Source: Cymbomonas tetramitiformis (lineage: Eukaryota; Chlorophyta; Pyramimonadophyceae; Pyramimonadales; Pyramimonadaceae). Taken from it: a DNA stretch of 15,153 nt. The first letter of the stretch is position 1; every line of letters starts with the position of its first letter. The translations under genes were made by a program, and so were the position numbers. Positions 1 to 7,782 of this stretch are shown here, piece after piece. The stretch spans positions 1-15,153 of the forward strand of contig LGRX02014988.1 of NCBI GenBank assembly GCA_001247695.2, given 5' to 3'. The notes below the pieces were generated by a model. The model did no database searches. It was not told the origin of the DNA and saw only the letters and a list, made by a program, of their open reading frames with translations.

Positions 1-387
1 TCGTAATATGCACGACGGGGATAACGTCGAACAGACGACCACCATACTGGCAGCTGGCTCAAAAACGAGGCCACGCAGCGCCTCCACCAAACTTGAAAAG
101 GGCACCATGACAAGTGCCATGCCATTGCCTCCCACATCGCCCACACGGCGACCATGGGAATGGGACCGCGTCCCAGCCACCACCAAACCACTGCACTGCC
201 CGCAAACGAGATACACGCCCGCAGGACACCTGGCCTCAAGTGGACTGCCTGTGCAGGCAGCCCATGGCCACAGCGTTGGTTGCTCACCAGGGCCACCCGC
301 CCGCTGTGCCCGGGGAGCCCTGATGAAAATGCGCGTGCTGTCTCTGCGTCTCACGTTGTTCGTCTGTATGGCGCTCGAACGCCTCCG
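1..387 (-). CDS. Uncertain partial ORF running off the left edge
   Basis: On the minus strand this frame is open for 129 codons, from just after a TGA at 388-390 to the window edge. It has no obvious start. The conceptual product has coding-like composition: a CGQC pair after about 65 residues, then Gly/Val-rich and hydrophobic stretches such as MALVMVPFSSLVEAL. It lies downstream of the Nudix-like ORF of the same element, so it could be the next part of that polyprotein after frame damage. No family is recognised. Competing frames overlap it at 284-387. It may equally be a chance opening in GC-rich DNA. Confidence 0.28.
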
Positions 388-1297
388 TCACTTCGCTGCA
401 TATCGAAACAGCCGGAGAAGGAGGACATCGTGAGCCCTGATTGGCCGGCATCCTTGACGCCCTCGACGCATGGACGACATGGGTAGCAGTCCCATGGCGA
501 TCGACAGAAGGGGCAGATGAGCGCGCAGCACCGCCCGCGCCCGGCTGATGACGCGCAGGGGGGTCGCGAACCTCGTGCACATTCCTGCGCAAGGCCGTAT
601 CCACGTGTTCGGATCTCTCGGCCACGCGAGCCTGATGGGCGGGCGGCGGCGGCGGCGGCGGCGGGAGACGCAGCGCCTCCAAGGCCCCCAGGGCTGGCAG
701 CAACCACGGCGCGGCCACCTCCCTGGTTCCCCACTGCAAGCATGTGAACTTCCGGTCGTCCCGTGCGAAGTGCTCATTCGTGAACTCAGCGTGCCAAGTA
801 GGACATCGTTGGTCCTCCATGAAGATGTAGTACACTGGTGTGGCATTCGGGTGCGCCATGCAGCGCAGCACGTGTGCCGCCCCAAGTTCCACGTAAGCGC
901 ACAGCGAGTACGCAATGTTCCTCGCATGACCCCCTGGCAACCTGTGCCCTGAGCCAAGGTGCGACAGATCAGCGTAGGCTGAAATCATAGCCTCCAGGAG
1001 GTTGGAAGACGTTGTCTGTCCCCCAAGAGGGAGGCGCCAGCCTCGGTTTCCGCACGCGATGGTCTTATTATGCTTCTTTTCGACCTTGCTGGTGATACCC
1101 GGATGTTTCCGCAGCCTGAGACCTCGCTCCTGGTTGCACACGCCAAGCTCGTACACGACTCGCTGGCCCCGGCACCGGTCAACGAACGTCACGCCAAACC
1201 GTACCATAAAGACGGTAAGGTTGCGGCGGTCCTTCAAGGCTCCCACCTCCTTCACGGACAGAAATTTGCACACTGAACTGTCGGATGTGGTGGCCAT
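284..1297 (-). CDS. Retroelement ORF with Nudix-like outline, degenerate C-terminus
   Basis: This 337-codon frame starts at an ATG and follows the upstream linker ORF in the same frame; only a TGA and six codons separate them. Residues about 28-215 look globular. They show alternating hydrophobic strands, then WRLPLGGQ followed by a helix-like stretch (LLEAMISAYADLSHLG), then VYYIFMED, then LQWGTREVAAPW. That order resembles a Nudix fold (strand, G/LP turn, helix, strand, W-x-p/e segment). The catalytic Nudix box (REx2EEx(G)) is absent, so hydrolase activity is not expected. This is an inference from pattern only. After a Pro tract encoded by a CGG repeat (644-664), the remaining about 120 residues look like out-of-frame sequence (Arg/His/Ser-rich), so the true frame may shift there. 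Confidence 0.42.
   Translation of the reverse strand: MATTSDSSVCKFLSVKEVGALKDRRNLTVFMVRFGVTFVDRCRGQRVVYELGVCNQERGLRLRKHPGITSKVEKKHNKTIACGNRGWRLPLGGQTTSSNLLEAMISAYADLSHLGSGHRLPGGHARNIAYSLCAYVELGAAHVLRCMAHPNATPVYYIFMEDQRCPTWHAEFTNEHFARDDRKFTCLQWGTREVAAPWLLPALGALEALRLPPPPPPPPAHQARVAERSEHVDTALRRNVHEVRDPPARHQPGAGGAARSSAPSVDRHGTATHVVHASRASRMPANQGSRCPPSPAVSICSEVTEAFERHTDEQRETQRQHAHFHQGSPGTAGGWPW
644..664. repeat. (CGG)7 triplet repeat
   Basis: Seven uninterrupted CGG triplets are flanked by further GGC-rich sequence. On the coding minus strand they encode a Pro run. The minus-strand frames on the two sides of the repeat differ in which one looks coding, so the repeat is a plausible place for a slippage frameshift. 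Confidence 0.9.
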
Positions 1298-1315
1298 TCG
1301 TGCGGCATCCCAATC

Positions 1316-2626
1316 TCACCCCGCTGGAGATGGAGGCGCCCTCGCAGGGGACCGAGGCAGACGATTCGCCCGTGGCGGACTCGGAGGCGTAGGAGGCGGG
1401 CCCCCTGGGGAAGGTGATCGGGAAGCACGTGGGACACGGATCGAGTCCGCCCATGAGCCAGCGTTGGTCACGGCGGGCGATGCAGGGGGCGACCTCCCGC
1501 GAGGAGGGCTGTCAGCAGGATCTGACGGCCAAGCCGCGGTGGCGCAAACGAGTCGAGGTGACATCAAGTCCTCGGGCCCAATGCCGCTGGATGATGGCGA
1601 CGGCGTACGGCAGTGCGCGATGTGCGACAAGTGCGGTGGCGAGCGGCGGCTGGACCTGGCCCGAGATGGCCCCGCGACAGCCTGAGATGGTCGTGCGATG
1701 TGCGACAAGCGCGGTGGCGAGCGGCTGCTGGACCTGGCTCGAGATGGCCCTGCGACAGCCTGGGATGGTCCTGCGCCTGCGGCAGGAGCAGGTGGCTGCG
1801 CAGGGGCTCGCTTCGTGAGCCTCGTGTTGACCATGTTGTTGGGCGGTGGCGGCCTACGCCTTGCATCTGCCTCGAGTGCATCGTGGCCCTGCTGCCTGGT
1901 GTTGACCGCCTTGAGCATTTTCCTCATTTCCCCCAGGCGCACGTACTCCTGGGCAGCGGCATTCTCGGAGAACACCCTGCCAGGCCCCCCAAGACCATCC
2001 CCCACCGGGTAGTACTTGGTGCTCGAACCCAGGGAGACGAGCTCCAGAGGTGGCCCCTCGCTGCCATGTCGATTGTATTGTCGGAGGATGCCAATCGCGA
2101 GGGATTCCATGTCCACCGGGCAGAGGTACCTGAGCAGCTGGTGCGTCCAGACACCAGTGCCCTCGTACCAATGAGGGAGTTGGAGCTCGTCCAGCAACTC
2201 CTCACTGTTGTACACGAGCGCATGATCCAGCGTGCAGCGCATCAGCTCGAGGTACTGTGTGGCTGTGCTCGGTTGGACACAGAGGACACGCTCCTTCAGG
2301 TCCCACATGAGGGTGCCAGCGACCTCACCACTGGGGTATTTGAACAACTCCTGGAGCGTGTCCTGCAGCCGCTGGATTGGGTTGAGGCTGTCGCGCGTTC
2401 TGCCTGGCTCCCTGGGCTTGACGACGTCCTGCTTGTTGGCAGAGGACGGCACGTGTGTCATGTAGCTCCCATTGAGCACCCAGCGGTCCTTCTCCTCATC
2501 GTGATCCAGCTTCTGGTCCACATACAGCCAGTTAGGGGGCATCAGCTGGTCCACCATCACCCACTTCTGCTCGAGACAACGGACGAACTCCACGCAGACA
2601 TGTTCTTGGGAAGGTCTGGCCGGCAT
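1316..2626 (-). CDS. Retroelement polyprotein middle part: unknown globular domain plus Ser/Pro/Arg linker
   Basis: This 436-codon minus-strand frame reads as two parts. Residues 1 to about 255 are globular (CVEFVRCLEQKWVMVDQL, then DTLQELFKYP, then LLRYLCPVDMESLAIGILRQ). Residues about 258-436 are Pro/Ser/Arg-rich and include a tandem 26-residue repeat starting PSQAVAGPSRARSS. The globular part matches no family I recognise; it is not reverse transcriptase, RNase H or integrase. The ATG at 2626 is probably not the real start: the frame is coding-like further upstream, to the 35-bp duplication at 2688-2757. Without the extra copy it would be continuous with the Gag-protease frame. It ends at a TGA (1316-1318), with the same frame continuing beyond. 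Most likely this is an interior segment of one large polyprotein. Confidence 0.6.
   Translation of the reverse strand: MPARPSQEHVCVEFVRCLEQKWVMVDQLMPPNWLYVDQKLDHDEEKDRWVLNGSYMTHVPSSANKQDVVKPREPGRTRDSLNPIQRLQDTLQELFKYPSGEVAGTLMWDLKERVLCVQPSTATQYLELMRCTLDHALVYNSEELLDELQLPHWYEGTGVWTHQLLRYLCPVDMESLAIGILRQYNRHGSEGPPLELVSLGSSTKYYPVGDGLGGPGRVFSENAAAQEYVRLGEMRKMLKAVNTRQQGHDALEADARRRPPPPNNMVNTRLTKRAPAQPPAPAAGAGPSQAVAGPSRARSSSRSPPRLSHIARPSQAVAGPSRARSSRRSPPHLSHIAHCRTPSPSSSGIGPEDLMSPRLVCATAAWPSDPADSPPRGRSPPASPAVTNAGSWADSIRVPRASRSPSPGGPPPTPPSPPRANRLPRSPARAPPSPAG
1617..1772. repeat. 78-bp tandem duplication, in frame
   Basis: Two adjacent copies (1617-1694 and 1695-1772) differ at only a few positions. 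78 is divisible by three, so the minus-strand ORF gains a second 26-residue copy of its Ser/Arg/Pro-rich linker without a frame change. Confidence 0.88.
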
Positions 2627-5226
2627 GTCCCTGGGAAGGTCTTGAAGGATGCGGCAAAGACGCGCGATATGGTGCCGGTCCAGGTACAGTCTCTGATCCG
2701 CCCAGTTGTGGTCGAGAGGGGCAGTCTCTGGTCCGCCCAGTTGTGGTCGAGAGGGGCATCCAGAGACGGACGACCCCCAACCACCTGGTCCTCAGCGACC
2801 CACCTCGCGTGTCCACCCTCCCAGGGGCTCGGTTCTGCGTAGAGTTGCGCGAGCATGCGCTCCGACGCTGCCTGTACGGCGGGCGCCAGTGGCGCCAAGT
2901 CACTCCTTCGACCACCTTCAAGGGAACATGTGTGACTGCGACACCTCTCCTCGATCTCCGCGCGTGTGGCGACTCGGGGTCGAGGGAGCTCAGCAGGAGG
3001 CCTTGGCGAAGACGCTGGTGACCCCACTGGTGAATCGTAGCCGTCATAGATGTGCTCAGGCTGAATCCCAGAGGCAGCAAACCTCTCCTCCCTTGTGCTC
3101 AGAGGTGAGTGCCCTAGCCATTCGCACTCCATCCCCTGCCCAAAGATCTCCGACTGCAAACACACCACTGGGTCCACCCGCCTGGGCAGGTGGGGACGCC
3201 TGGGTGGTGTCATGTCAACCAACGGAAGCACCACCTGAGCGTCCATGCCCAAAATCGTCGGCGCATGTGACACGGCCACGCAACTTCCAAGCTTGATGTC
3301 GATCATCAGGGAGTTCTTCAGTGGCCCGGTGCCTATCAGCAGGTCCCAAGAGTTCTCGGGCTCGAAGGTCACGAAGGCGTATAGCCGGTGAAGCGTCATG
3401 TGTGGCGTGCCCGCAGCCAGTATGACATCCACGTAGCAGTAATGCGTGAACTTCGTGGGGCTGTTGTCACACCTGGTGACCTTGGCGCCGGTGCTGGCCT
3501 CGTACACCGTGAGGCCCAGCCGCCTCACGACCGCGATGGAGATGATGTTGCAGTTGGCGCCGGTGTCCATGAGGATCGCCCGGTATAGCATAAGCTCACC
3601 ACCAGATGACACCAACGCCAGTCCCTCATACAGGGTGGCATTCCGCAACTTGCAGATGGGCTGCACCTGAGTCATCAGTAACACCTGCTCGTCGGTCAGG
3701 TGCTGCTTCATCTTTGCCCTCAGCGCGTCGTAGGCGAGGGTCTTGATGGTGCCAGCTCGTACGTGTCCATGGTCGCTGAAGTCAACCACCCCCAGGTCGT
3801 CCACACAGGCAGCGGCTGCACATCGAGCGGCGGCGCTGTCGACCACACCGTTGGGCATCTCGTCCAATGGCACCTCCTCGATCGCGCGGTGTTCTGCACC
3901 ATCTGCCTCTCCTCTTACCCCCTGCGTCACTGTGGCGTGCGTGTCCTCAAGCTCATGCTCGTTGACCTCGGTGGGTTGCTCGGTCGCATCATTCGGATCG
4001 TTGCCCATGAGCTCCTCCAGCGCCAAGAGGTTCTCGATGTCCTTCGGGAGGTCGATGGCGTGCTGGGATATCAGGATGGCCGCAATCTGCGAGCAAGTGC
4101 GCACGGAACTGCGAAGGTTGGACGCCAGCAGGTGGAATTTCCTGCTGAGGACGTTGGGAGGAACGGCTCTGGGCACCTGAGCGGCCTTGTCGAACTCCTC
4201 CGGCGTCTTGACCTGGAAGCTCTGCATCTTCTGAGTGCTGCCCAAGGCGACTGCGGCCCTGGCCTGGAGACTCGGTGCGTGACCGATGCCGACATCATGA
4301 CTATCTTCCAGCCCATCACCAGCAGGGAAGTCCTTCTCATCCTCCTCATATTCAGCCTGCTGGTTGAAGTGGGAGTCGTACTCAGTCTCCGCATCGCTGA
4401 CCTCTGACCGGGCCTGTGCATCGGCGCCCTTGTCCCCCTTTGGAGGTGTCCCTGTCTGAAGACCTGTCAATTCTGCAGCGAGCTTCTCCTTGACCTCAGC
4501 ACTGGCCGCCACCTGCTGCTGCTGCTGCTGCTGCTGCGGTTGCTTCTGCTTGGCCTCTGGGAGCTTAAGCCACTCCTTGGTGGTGATCCCCATCTTGTGG
4601 TTCTCGAAGCGGTGCGCGATGTTGTAAGCACGCATCTGGGCATTCTTGACCTCATCCGGCCACTTCGAGTTCTGCCTGTCCTTGTGGAAGTTCGGAGGCA
4701 CACGGGCCTCACGGCACCCCGTGTAGCAGCGCTCTGGAGAGTGGGGCAAGCGTGTGAAGCACCAATCACACTTAAATTTCTTCGAAGCGTCAGGTGGTGG
4801 CACCTTGCCGTAGGTAGGCTTCTGACGCTCTGCATTGTTCACCTCCCTCGAAGGCTTCTTGGCGTCATCGCCACCCTGCTGGGCTTGCTCCTTCTTCTTG
4901 GGGTCCCTGCGTCTGTCCCCAGTCTTGGGGGCAGAACCAGAGCGCCTTATGGCGGACACTAGTGCAGCCAGGTCAAGCCCCAGCTGCCTGGCCTCGTAGC
5001 AAGAGTACACGCAGTTGAGTCTGCGAACCAGCTCCTGCTGCAGTGTGAGAGCCCAAGCCTCCGCATCTTTCTTCAGCTTGTCCTGCACCTCCACGATGAC
5101 CTCCAGGTCCTCCCATGTGACCTTGTTGGGGGCAGGATGGCTGACACGTAACTGCTCGGACACGCGATCTCGGCATTCTTTGATGCGCAGGCCCTTGATG
5201 CACTCCTCGACAGTTCTGCCTGACAA
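2557..5226 (-). CDS. Retrotransposon Gag C-terminus, zinc knuckle and retropepsin
   Basis: This is the core of the minus-strand element (889 codons; the frame is open from 5283). The listed first codon is TTG, so this is not a free-standing gene but the continuation of the upstream Gag frame after a +1 shift. Residues 1-60 fit the C-terminal part of a retrotransposon Gag capsid (CIKGLRIKECRDRV, then a leucine-rich helix). Residues 153-167 form a variant knuckle, C-x2-C-x5-H-x4-C. A Q8 tract follows, then an acidic spacer. Residues about 540-640 are a retropepsin-type aspartic protease: ILMDTGANCNII with catalytic Asp554, then WDLLIGTG about 75 residues later, the normal spacing for the second protease motif. 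Residues about 640-823 are a Pro-rich, unassigned region. From about 824 the 35-bp duplication puts the frame out of register, so the last residues are spurious. Family order Gag-NC-PR is typical of LTR elements; RT is not in the window. Confidence 0.82.
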   Translation of the reverse strand: MSGRTVEECIKGLRIKECRDRVSEQLRVSHPAPNKVTWEDLEVIVEVQDKLKKDAEAWALTLQQELVRRLNCVYSCYEARQLGLDLAALVSAIRRSGSAPKTGDRRRDPKKKEQAQQGGDDAKKPSREVNNAERQKPTYGKVPPPDASKKFKCDWCFTRLPHSPERCYTGCREARVPPNFHKDRQNSKWPDEVKNAQMRAYNIAHRFENHKMGITTKEWLKLPEAKQKQPQQQQQQQQVAASAEVKEKLAAELTGLQTGTPPKGDKGADAQARSEVSDAETEYDSHFNQQAEYEEDEKDFPAGDGLEDSHDVGIGHAPSLQARAAVALGSTQKMQSFQVKTPEEFDKAAQVPRAVPPNVLSRKFHLLASNLRSSVRTCSQIAAILISQHAIDLPKDIENLLALEELMGNDPNDATEQPTEVNEHELEDTHATVTQGVRGEADGAEHRAIEEVPLDEMPNGVVDSAAARCAAAACVDDLGVVDFSDHGHVRAGTIKTLAYDALRAKMKQHLTDEQVLLMTQVQPICKLRNATLYEGLALVSSGGELMLYRAILMDTGANCNIISIAVVRRLGLTVYEASTGAKVTRCDNSPTKFTHYCYVDVILAAGTPHMTLHRLYAFVTFEPENSWDLLIGTGPLKNSLMIDIKLGSCVAVSHAPTILGMDAQVVLPLVDMTPPRRPHLPRRVDPVVCLQSEIFGQGMECEWLGHSPLSTREERFAASGIQPEHIYDGYDSPVGSPASSPRPPAELPRPRVATRAEIEERCRSHTCSLEGGRRSDLAPLAPAVQAASERMLAQLYAEPSPWEGGHARWVAEDQVVGGRPSLDAPLDHNWADQRLPLSTTTGRIRDCTWTGTISRVFAASFKTFPGTCRPDLPKNMSAWSSSVVSSRSG
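2688..2757. repeat. 35-bp tandem duplication that breaks the reading frame
   Basis: Two head-to-tail copies, 2688-2722 and 2723-2757, each start AGTCTCTG and end GAGAGGGGC, with a single A/G difference. 35 is not a multiple of three. On the minus strand the Gag-protease frame reads through the first copy met, goes out of frame in the next, and terminates about 40 codons later. The downstream frame becomes coding-like exactly after the duplication. Confidence 0.93.
4513..4536. repeat. (CTG)8 triplet repeat encoding a Gln tract
   Basis: Eight uninterrupted CTG triplets read as CAG on the coding minus strand and give eight consecutive Gln residues between the zinc-knuckle region and the acidic spacer of the Gag-protease ORF. 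Confidence 0.9.
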
Positions 5227-6130
5227 TGGGGTCTTCCACCATCTTGCCGGTGTTGAGCGCTGCCTCTCTGCGACGACAGCTCTTCACGTAAGCGAGGCCG
5301 TCCTGCTCGGTGGTCTGCGGCTTGGCTATCAACAGATCCTCCTTCTCCTTGGTGCCCTTCATCAGGAACTTGGCCTCGAGCTCTGCAATGAAAGCCCTCA
5401 AGGCCCAAAAGTAGTGAGAATCCTCCGTGCCATCTGGCCCCGTGAGACCCTTAGTGGAGGTTCCCTCGCTCTCCCACTCATCAGACTCTTCGCCATCAGC
5501 ATCGCCTTCCTCGAACACCTTACAGACTGCCCATGTCGATCCTGGCGCCAGCTCATGGAAAGGAGGTTGTGCGCAACGCACTGAGCCCTGAAAAGCGTCT
5601 CTCATGGTGAGATCCTTCAAGACATGACAAGCGTGTGAGGCCATGATGCCATCCTTCAGGTATGCAGCGCACCACCAGTCATAGGCGACTGAGGTTGAAT
5701 GATCGTCCCCTGCTAGGAACGAGGGCAGGCTATCCCACAGTGATCTGAGGTCTGGCTTGGAGTCAGCGAAAGCCTTCTTCTGCTGCTGACTGAGCGCGTG
5801 GAAAGACGCTGACTTCATGTGCCTACGCTTCTTAGCCTCGAAAGCCCGCTGTACTTTCGCTACCATGTCAACGAAACGCCTGATAAAGAGCGCTCTATCC
5901 TCATTCTTGCCACCAGTGTACTGGAGCTTGACATCTTCCTTGTCAAGTGCGTGACTATCTCTGTCATAGTAATCCATCTCGTCTACGTCGTCAAACGCAA
6001 AGAGGAACTGATTGGTTGCAGGCGCTGAGGCTGCTACTGCTGCTGCAAGTGCTGTTGCTGCGAGCGCTGTTGCTGCTGGTGATGCCGGTGCGGAGGGAAT
6101 GGATTCTGGACCCGACCCCTCTGTGCTCAT
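4973..6130 (-). CDS. Retrotransposon Gag N-terminal half
   Basis: This 385-codon ORF begins at an ATG (6130) after the hairpin-repeat leader. Residues 1-38 are Ser/Pro then Ala-rich (coded by GCA/GCT-type triplets). Residues about 40-300 are globular and helical, with a Gag-like layout: basic and Trp-containing segments (RALFIRRFVDMVAKVQRAF; SLWDSLPSFL; VAYDWWCAAYL), an acidic stretch (EEGDADGEESDEWESE), and YFWALRAFIAELEAKFL near the end. From about residue 301 (near 5228) the product becomes Gly/His/Arg-rich and non-coding in style. There the overlapping frame takes over with a standard Gag capsid C-terminal motif. The two frames overlap by 254 nt, and the coding switch is a +1 move at about CCC-ATT-GTC. 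It is either programmed frameshifting or a one-base lesion. Confidence 0.75.
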   Translation of the reverse strand: MSTEGSGPESIPSAPASPAATALAATALAAAVAASAPATNQFLFAFDDVDEMDYYDRDSHALDKEDVKLQYTGGKNEDRALFIRRFVDMVAKVQRAFEAKKRRHMKSASFHALSQQQKKAFADSKPDLRSLWDSLPSFLAGDDHSTSVAYDWWCAAYLKDGIMASHACHVLKDLTMRDAFQGSVRCAQPPFHELAPGSTWAVCKVFEEGDADGEESDEWESEGTSTKGLTGPDGTEDSHYFWALRAFIAELEAKFLMKGTKEKEDLLIAKPQTTEQDGLAYVKSCRRREAALNTGKMVEDPIVRQNCRGVHQGPAHQRMPRSRVRAVTCQPSCPQQGHMGGPGGHRGGAGQAEERCGGLGSHTAAGAGSQTQLRVLLLRGQAAGA

Positions 6131-6344
6131 ATATCCCGTGTCAAGGTCCTGACTGACCCTCTCTCGCGCCAGTCGTCGTGCCTCACGATATCTGGACTGG
6201 ACAGAGGCAGCGCTTGGCTCTGCCTCACCCTCCGTGGTAAAGTACTGCGTTAATGCTCAGCTAATGGGACCAAGGAAGAGTCCCCTCTCTCAGCGCAAAG
6301 CTCGTTCACCAGCAGACTGGAGGCTTGATTCAGACTGGCTTAGG
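6131..6344. other. Gag-proximal leader, no gene seen
   Basis: Non-coding stretch between the Gag ATG on the minus strand and the first hairpin repeat. No promoter, RNA gene or convincing ORF was recognised. Confidence 0.5.
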
Positions 6345-7782
6345 CCAGTGCACTGAGTGCCCCTGGATTCACCTCGCTGAACAAGCGGAAGAACGAAACG
6401 CGTGCAGCCAGCGAACGCCTAAAGGTCCAGCACTGTGTTTCAGCGCTCTGAATCCGCAGCAGATGCAGAATATTCGTGCAAGGAGGGCTTAAAGCTGGGC
6501 CAGTGTGCTGAGCACTCCTGGATTAGCTGAGCCAGAGTTCATCAGGAGCACAGTGAACATGAGGACAACTCCACGGCACCAAGAATAGCACTGATACGCA
6601 GCGGTGTGAGCTAGGCCAGTGTGCTGAGCACCCCTGGATTCACAACACCACTGCTAATCAAGGGCACCGTAGCTGGCATGGAAGCTCACTCCCCAGTCCA
6701 GTAAGCAAGAACAAGGTCGCTGTGCAGAGTTGGGAGCTAAGCCAGTGTGCTGAGCACCCCTGGATTCGCAACACCACTGCTAATTCAGAAGGTCACCGGT
6801 GATATGAGGGCCTCACCAGCTGACCAATACCGTAGAAAAGATAAAAGAATTCTCCCACACATCATGATAAAGCACTAGAAGGTCACTCCAGTAGTAAGCA
6901 GCACTCCAGGCTGGGCAAGTAATTAACTCTGAATCCACCAGATAACCGTATCACACCAATGGATATCGCTTAAAAAGACCACTCACTTGTCGCCTTCAGG
7001 GCTGATGTCGCTGCTAGTCCTCTGGCAAGCTCTTCCCTACTCCAGGCTTAGGCCAGTACACCAGGGGTGTCCCTGGATTAACCGTCAGACAGGGTGGAGC
7101 TGCCCAAGAAACCGTAAGTTGAAGTTCCAGACATAGAGCAGTGACTCACTGCTGATCCGCTTCTTTGCTGGTAAGTCCAGGCAGATGCCGCCGCTAATTA
7201 GCTCCCAGGCCAAGCACACCTGCCTTTCAGTTAGGCCAGTACACCAGGGGTGTCCCTGGATTCACTTCAGACAAGGTGGCCAGCTGGAGAACCCACTGGA
7301 AGATAGCTCATCAAGGTTCACATTAACTGCTGATCCACTCTTAGCTGGTAAGTCCAGGCAGATGCCGCCGCTGATTAGCTTCCAGGTGACACACACTTGC
7401 TTTTCAGTTAAGCCAGTGCACCAGGGGTGTCCCTGGATTCACTTCAAACAAGGTGGCCAGCTGAAGGAACCACTGAGAGGTGCTCATCAAGGTGTACATT
7501 CACTGCTGATTGACTCTGTCGCCGCCGCCGCCCAAGCTCATGCCGTGCTGATTAGCTCAAAACTGAAGAACACCTGTCAGCAGTTAGGCCAGTGCACCAG
7601 GGGTGCCCCCGGATTCACTGCAGAACAAGGTGCTGAGCATATCACCGGGTAGAAGAAGGCCGCTCATGACTAGTGAATTCAAAGCTGATCCGTTGCCGCC
7701 GTCGCTGGTAGCTCTTTCAGTGCAAGTACCACCAAGTTCAGGGAAGAAGAAGGGTCCGCCAGTGCACCGTGGGTGCCCCTGG
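6345..7782. repeat. Array of nine hairpin-forming repeats in the leader of the minus-strand element
   Basis: Nine copies of a roughly 35-bp motif (consensus start TTAGGCCAGT, end CCCTGGATTCAC) start at 6345, 6500, 6616, 6742, 7053, 7236, 7413, 7589 and 7759. Each can fold the same way: outer stem CCAG/CTGG, an internal T versus CC asymmetry, and an inner stem of 4-5 bp closed by 3 nt. The inner stem differs in sequence but stays paired: GCAC/GTGC (copy 1), GTGC/GCAC (copies 2-4), ACACC/GGTGT (copies 5 and 6), GCACC/GGTGC (copies 8 and 9). Copy 7 has GCACC/GGTGT, which is G-U on the plus strand and a terminal mismatch on the minus. Copies 5-9 sit in longer tandem units of about 177 bp. The array lies between the promoter region and gag of the minus-strand element. 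Confidence 0.88.

Noticed and set aside
1613..2842. 409-codon plus-strand ORF
   Set aside because: It lies opposite the minus-strand polyprotein, has His/Arg/Val-rich shadow composition and no domain pattern; GC-rich coding DNA gives such openings.
2532..3080. 182-codon minus-strand ORF overlapping the protease gene's tail
   Set aside because: It is out of frame with the coding-like frames on both sides, and its composition is typical of a shadow.
6345..7782. CRISPR-like array
   Set aside because: Repeats are irregularly spaced (116-311 bp), diverged and embedded in larger tandem units; no cas genes, and the context is eukaryotic.
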